Assembly (NCBI RefSeq): GCF_002154895.1
Contig: NZ_MUIZ01000002.1
Location: 372,001 to 436,000, forward strand
Length of the DNA stretch: 64,000 nucleotides
Source: Lactococcus petauri
Lineage (GTDB): Bacteria > Bacillota > Bacilli > Lactobacillales > Streptococcaceae
Direction of reading: 5' to 3'
In this document: positions 62,648 to 64,000 of the stretch, piece by piece
Position numbering within the stretch: position 1 is the first letter of the stretch
How the letters are laid out: each line of letters opens with the position of its first letter
Translations under genes and position numbers: made by a program
Notes under the pieces: model-generated
What the model was told of the DNA's origin: nothing
The model's database searches: none
What the model saw: only the letters and a program-made list of their open reading frames with translations

Positions 62648-64000
62648 GTGTGACCTCCGCTTCAAGTTGTGCCCATTTCTTTTGAATATGAGAGGTTAGA
62701 AATGGTTGAGCAATGTGATAAGATGCCTCGCGAACTTTTTCAAGTGCTGTCTGGCTTTGCTTTTGATGTTTCACAATTGCTTCTGCAATTGCTGAAATAT
62801 TTTTAGGTGTTTCATTTTTACTATAAGACACTAATAAGCCATTTACTTCAGATTGAATAAAAGTTTGATTGCCATAAGGAACATCATAGCCAATCATTCC
62901 TAAACCTGAACCAACTGCTTCTAATAATGTAAGTCCAAAACCCTCACTTGTTGATGTCGAAACATAAGTCGTATAATTTTTATATATATTTTTTAAATTA
63001 TGCTGTCCCATTAAATGTATATAATCACTCGCTTCGAGTTCCTCGATTAACTTTCTTAAAATCGGTTCATCACCACCGCGTCCATAAATATCAAGGCTAA
63101 GATTTTTTATCTGTTTTCGTGCTTGCACCGTTGCCCGTATAAGCCAGTCCAAATGTTTCTCGCTTGCTAAGCGTGAAGCAGTGATTAAGGTATTGGCTTT
63201 CCTTTTTTTATTGACCATGAGTTTATCAATGCTACCTACTGGTATTGCGTAAACAGTGATTGGACCTTTTCCATATTTAAAAAACTGTTGTTCCAAAACT
63301 TGCTTCTGAACTTCTGTGGCAGTAACGAAAAAGTCAATACTTCGTGCATTTTCGAACTGATAATCGTAATAATTGTTCCAAAGAATCTTCTTCTCGGTCG
63401 TTAACGGCGCATTATAATGTTCTGCATGAATAACGACACCAACTTTAGCTTCACCTTTAGCCTTGATGATTTCTGGACCCATTCCTGTCGAACGATCGAT
63501 AATTAGAATATCCTTTTTAGTTAAACCTAGGCTTTCAACAAAATGAATCAAAAGATTTTCTTTAGAATAAATGGTTCTATCCTCAAAAATATATAAACTT
63601 TGTTCTCCATTAAGAAGCTCATCGTAGGCAGTGGAGCCATCTTCATTGAAGAAACGACGTTGATAAAGATTCGCTTGATTATTGACAGGTTTAAAATATT
63701 CAGAAAAGATTTTGACATAGTTATAATAATCCCTCTGAATTAAATTCCCATTGACAATCGTTTCTGTTTTGTAGACTGCCCCACTTGCTCCTGTTTTGTC
63801 TATAAAAGCTGTAACCCGTATGCCTTCCCAGATATATGAAACTAAATTTTCATTTTTCTCTATATGTTGTGGTTTGTTTGCAAAGCTATTTTCAAGTTGT
63901 TTAAGTGTAAAAGTTGTCGGGCTAATTTTAATATTTGTAAAGTATTGATAGAGCCAAATAACTTCATGGTCTTCAAAACCAATATTTTTAGTCATTGGTT
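62640..64000 (-). CDS. gtfA: Accessory Sec glycosyltransferase GtfA, 3' part
   Basis: Partial: the frame is open to the right edge and the first visible residues (NIGFEDHEVIWLYQYFTNIK) match the interior of GtfA, so roughly 50 N-terminal residues are missing. GtfA transfers GlcNAc to Ser/Thr of the serine-rich adhesin. Donor-site features of family GT4 are seen: LITASRLASEKHLDWLI, LDIYGRGGDEPIL, and TSTSEGFGLTLLEAVGSGL. The ATG at 63995 is internal and is not the start. secA2 would be expected upstream, outside the window. Confidence 0.9.
   Translation of the reverse strand, partial: PMTKNIGFEDHEVIWLYQYFTNIKISPTTFTLKQLENSFANKPQHIEKNENLVSYIWEGIRVTAFIDKTGASGAVYKTETIVNGNLIQRDYYNYVKIFSEYFKPVNNQANLYQRRFFNEDGSTAYDELLNGEQSLYIFEDRTIYSKENLLIHFVESLGLTKKDILIIDRSTGMGPEIIKAKGEAKVGVVIHAEHYNAPLTTEKKILWNNYYDYQFENARSIDFFVTATEVQKQVLEQQFFKYGKGPITVYAIPVGSIDKLMVNKKRKANTLITASRLASEKHLDWLIRATVQARKQIKNLSLDIYGRGGDEPILRKLIEELEASDYIHLMGQHNLKNIYKNYTTYVSTSTSEGFGLTLLEAVGSGLGMIGYDVPYGNQTFIQSEVNGLLVSYSKNETPKNISAIAEAIVKHQKQSQTALEKVREASYHIAQPFLTSHIQKKWAQLEAEVTHD

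Overview
The window looks like chromosomal DNA of a low-GC lactic acid bacterium, most probably Lactococcus (a garvieae/petauri-type or other non-lactis species is an inference). The reasons are the lactococcal folate cluster order folA-clpX-engB-folB-folKE-folP-nudix-folC with a fused folKE gene, strong AGGAGG ribosome binding sites, TTGACA-17-TATAAT promoters, and Gram-positive control RNAs. No prophage, insertion sequence, CRISPR array, rRNA or tRNA gene was seen.

Layout. 1-4.1 kb: the 5' part of an ftsW/rodA gene, then a P-type Mg2+ ATPase (mgtA) behind an M-box riboswitch, an intrinsic terminator and an unannotated 35-codon leader ORF. 4.2-7.2 kb: an AraC regulator, a DMT transporter and proC. 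7.2-17.9 kb: glmS, a deoxynucleoside kinase, the complete folate operon with clpX and engB embedded in it plus a hidden 57-codon membrane-protein gene, a candidate small RNA, and trmL. 18-22.6 kb: a BspA-like/MucBP surface protein with an LPKAG sorting signal and the xpt-pbuX operon under a guanine riboswitch. 22.6-29.2 kb: an operon yneF, racE-rdgB fusion, yfcE-type phosphodiesterase, cbpB-like CBS protein, xerD-like, scpA, scpB, rluB; then bcaT/ilvE with a possible CodY site. 29.3-37.5 kb: mscS, rnhB, rbgA, a 3-methyladenine glycosylase, a Nudix gene with two compensating frameshifts, tandem zinc-ribbon membrane proteins and unknown secreted or membrane proteins, and a DapE-type peptidase. 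37.7-46 kb: a Y-family polymerase with a YolD-like partner, a VOC protein, a PsiE-like protein, and the ppdK/ccpN/ppsR pyruvate phosphate dikinase module with three CcpN-type boxes. 46-64 kb: a giant serine-rich-repeat adhesin (about 3,360 residues) and its accessory Sec export and glycosylation operon (asp3, asp2, asp1, secY2, an unannotated asp4/secE-like gene, gtfB and partial gtfA), all on the minus strand.

How it works together. Three RNA-level controls are clear (M-box, guanine riboswitch and their terminators). The ppdK promoter carries a CcpN box between -35 and -10 and is divergent from ccpN-ppsR, so transcriptional and post-translational control of PPDK sit together. The adhesin operon supplies its own glycosyltransferase pair and translocon; secA2 would be expected just beyond the right edge.

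The observations most worth checking are the mgtA leader ORF, which starts with MDPE and has a PDP motif and lies inside a Mg2+-responsive leader with a start-site-masking inverted repeat; the doubly frameshifted Nudix gene; the small genes near folA and secY2; the two-hairpin RNA before trmL; and a five-fold higher-order repeat of about 1.6 kb hidden in the serine-rich region.
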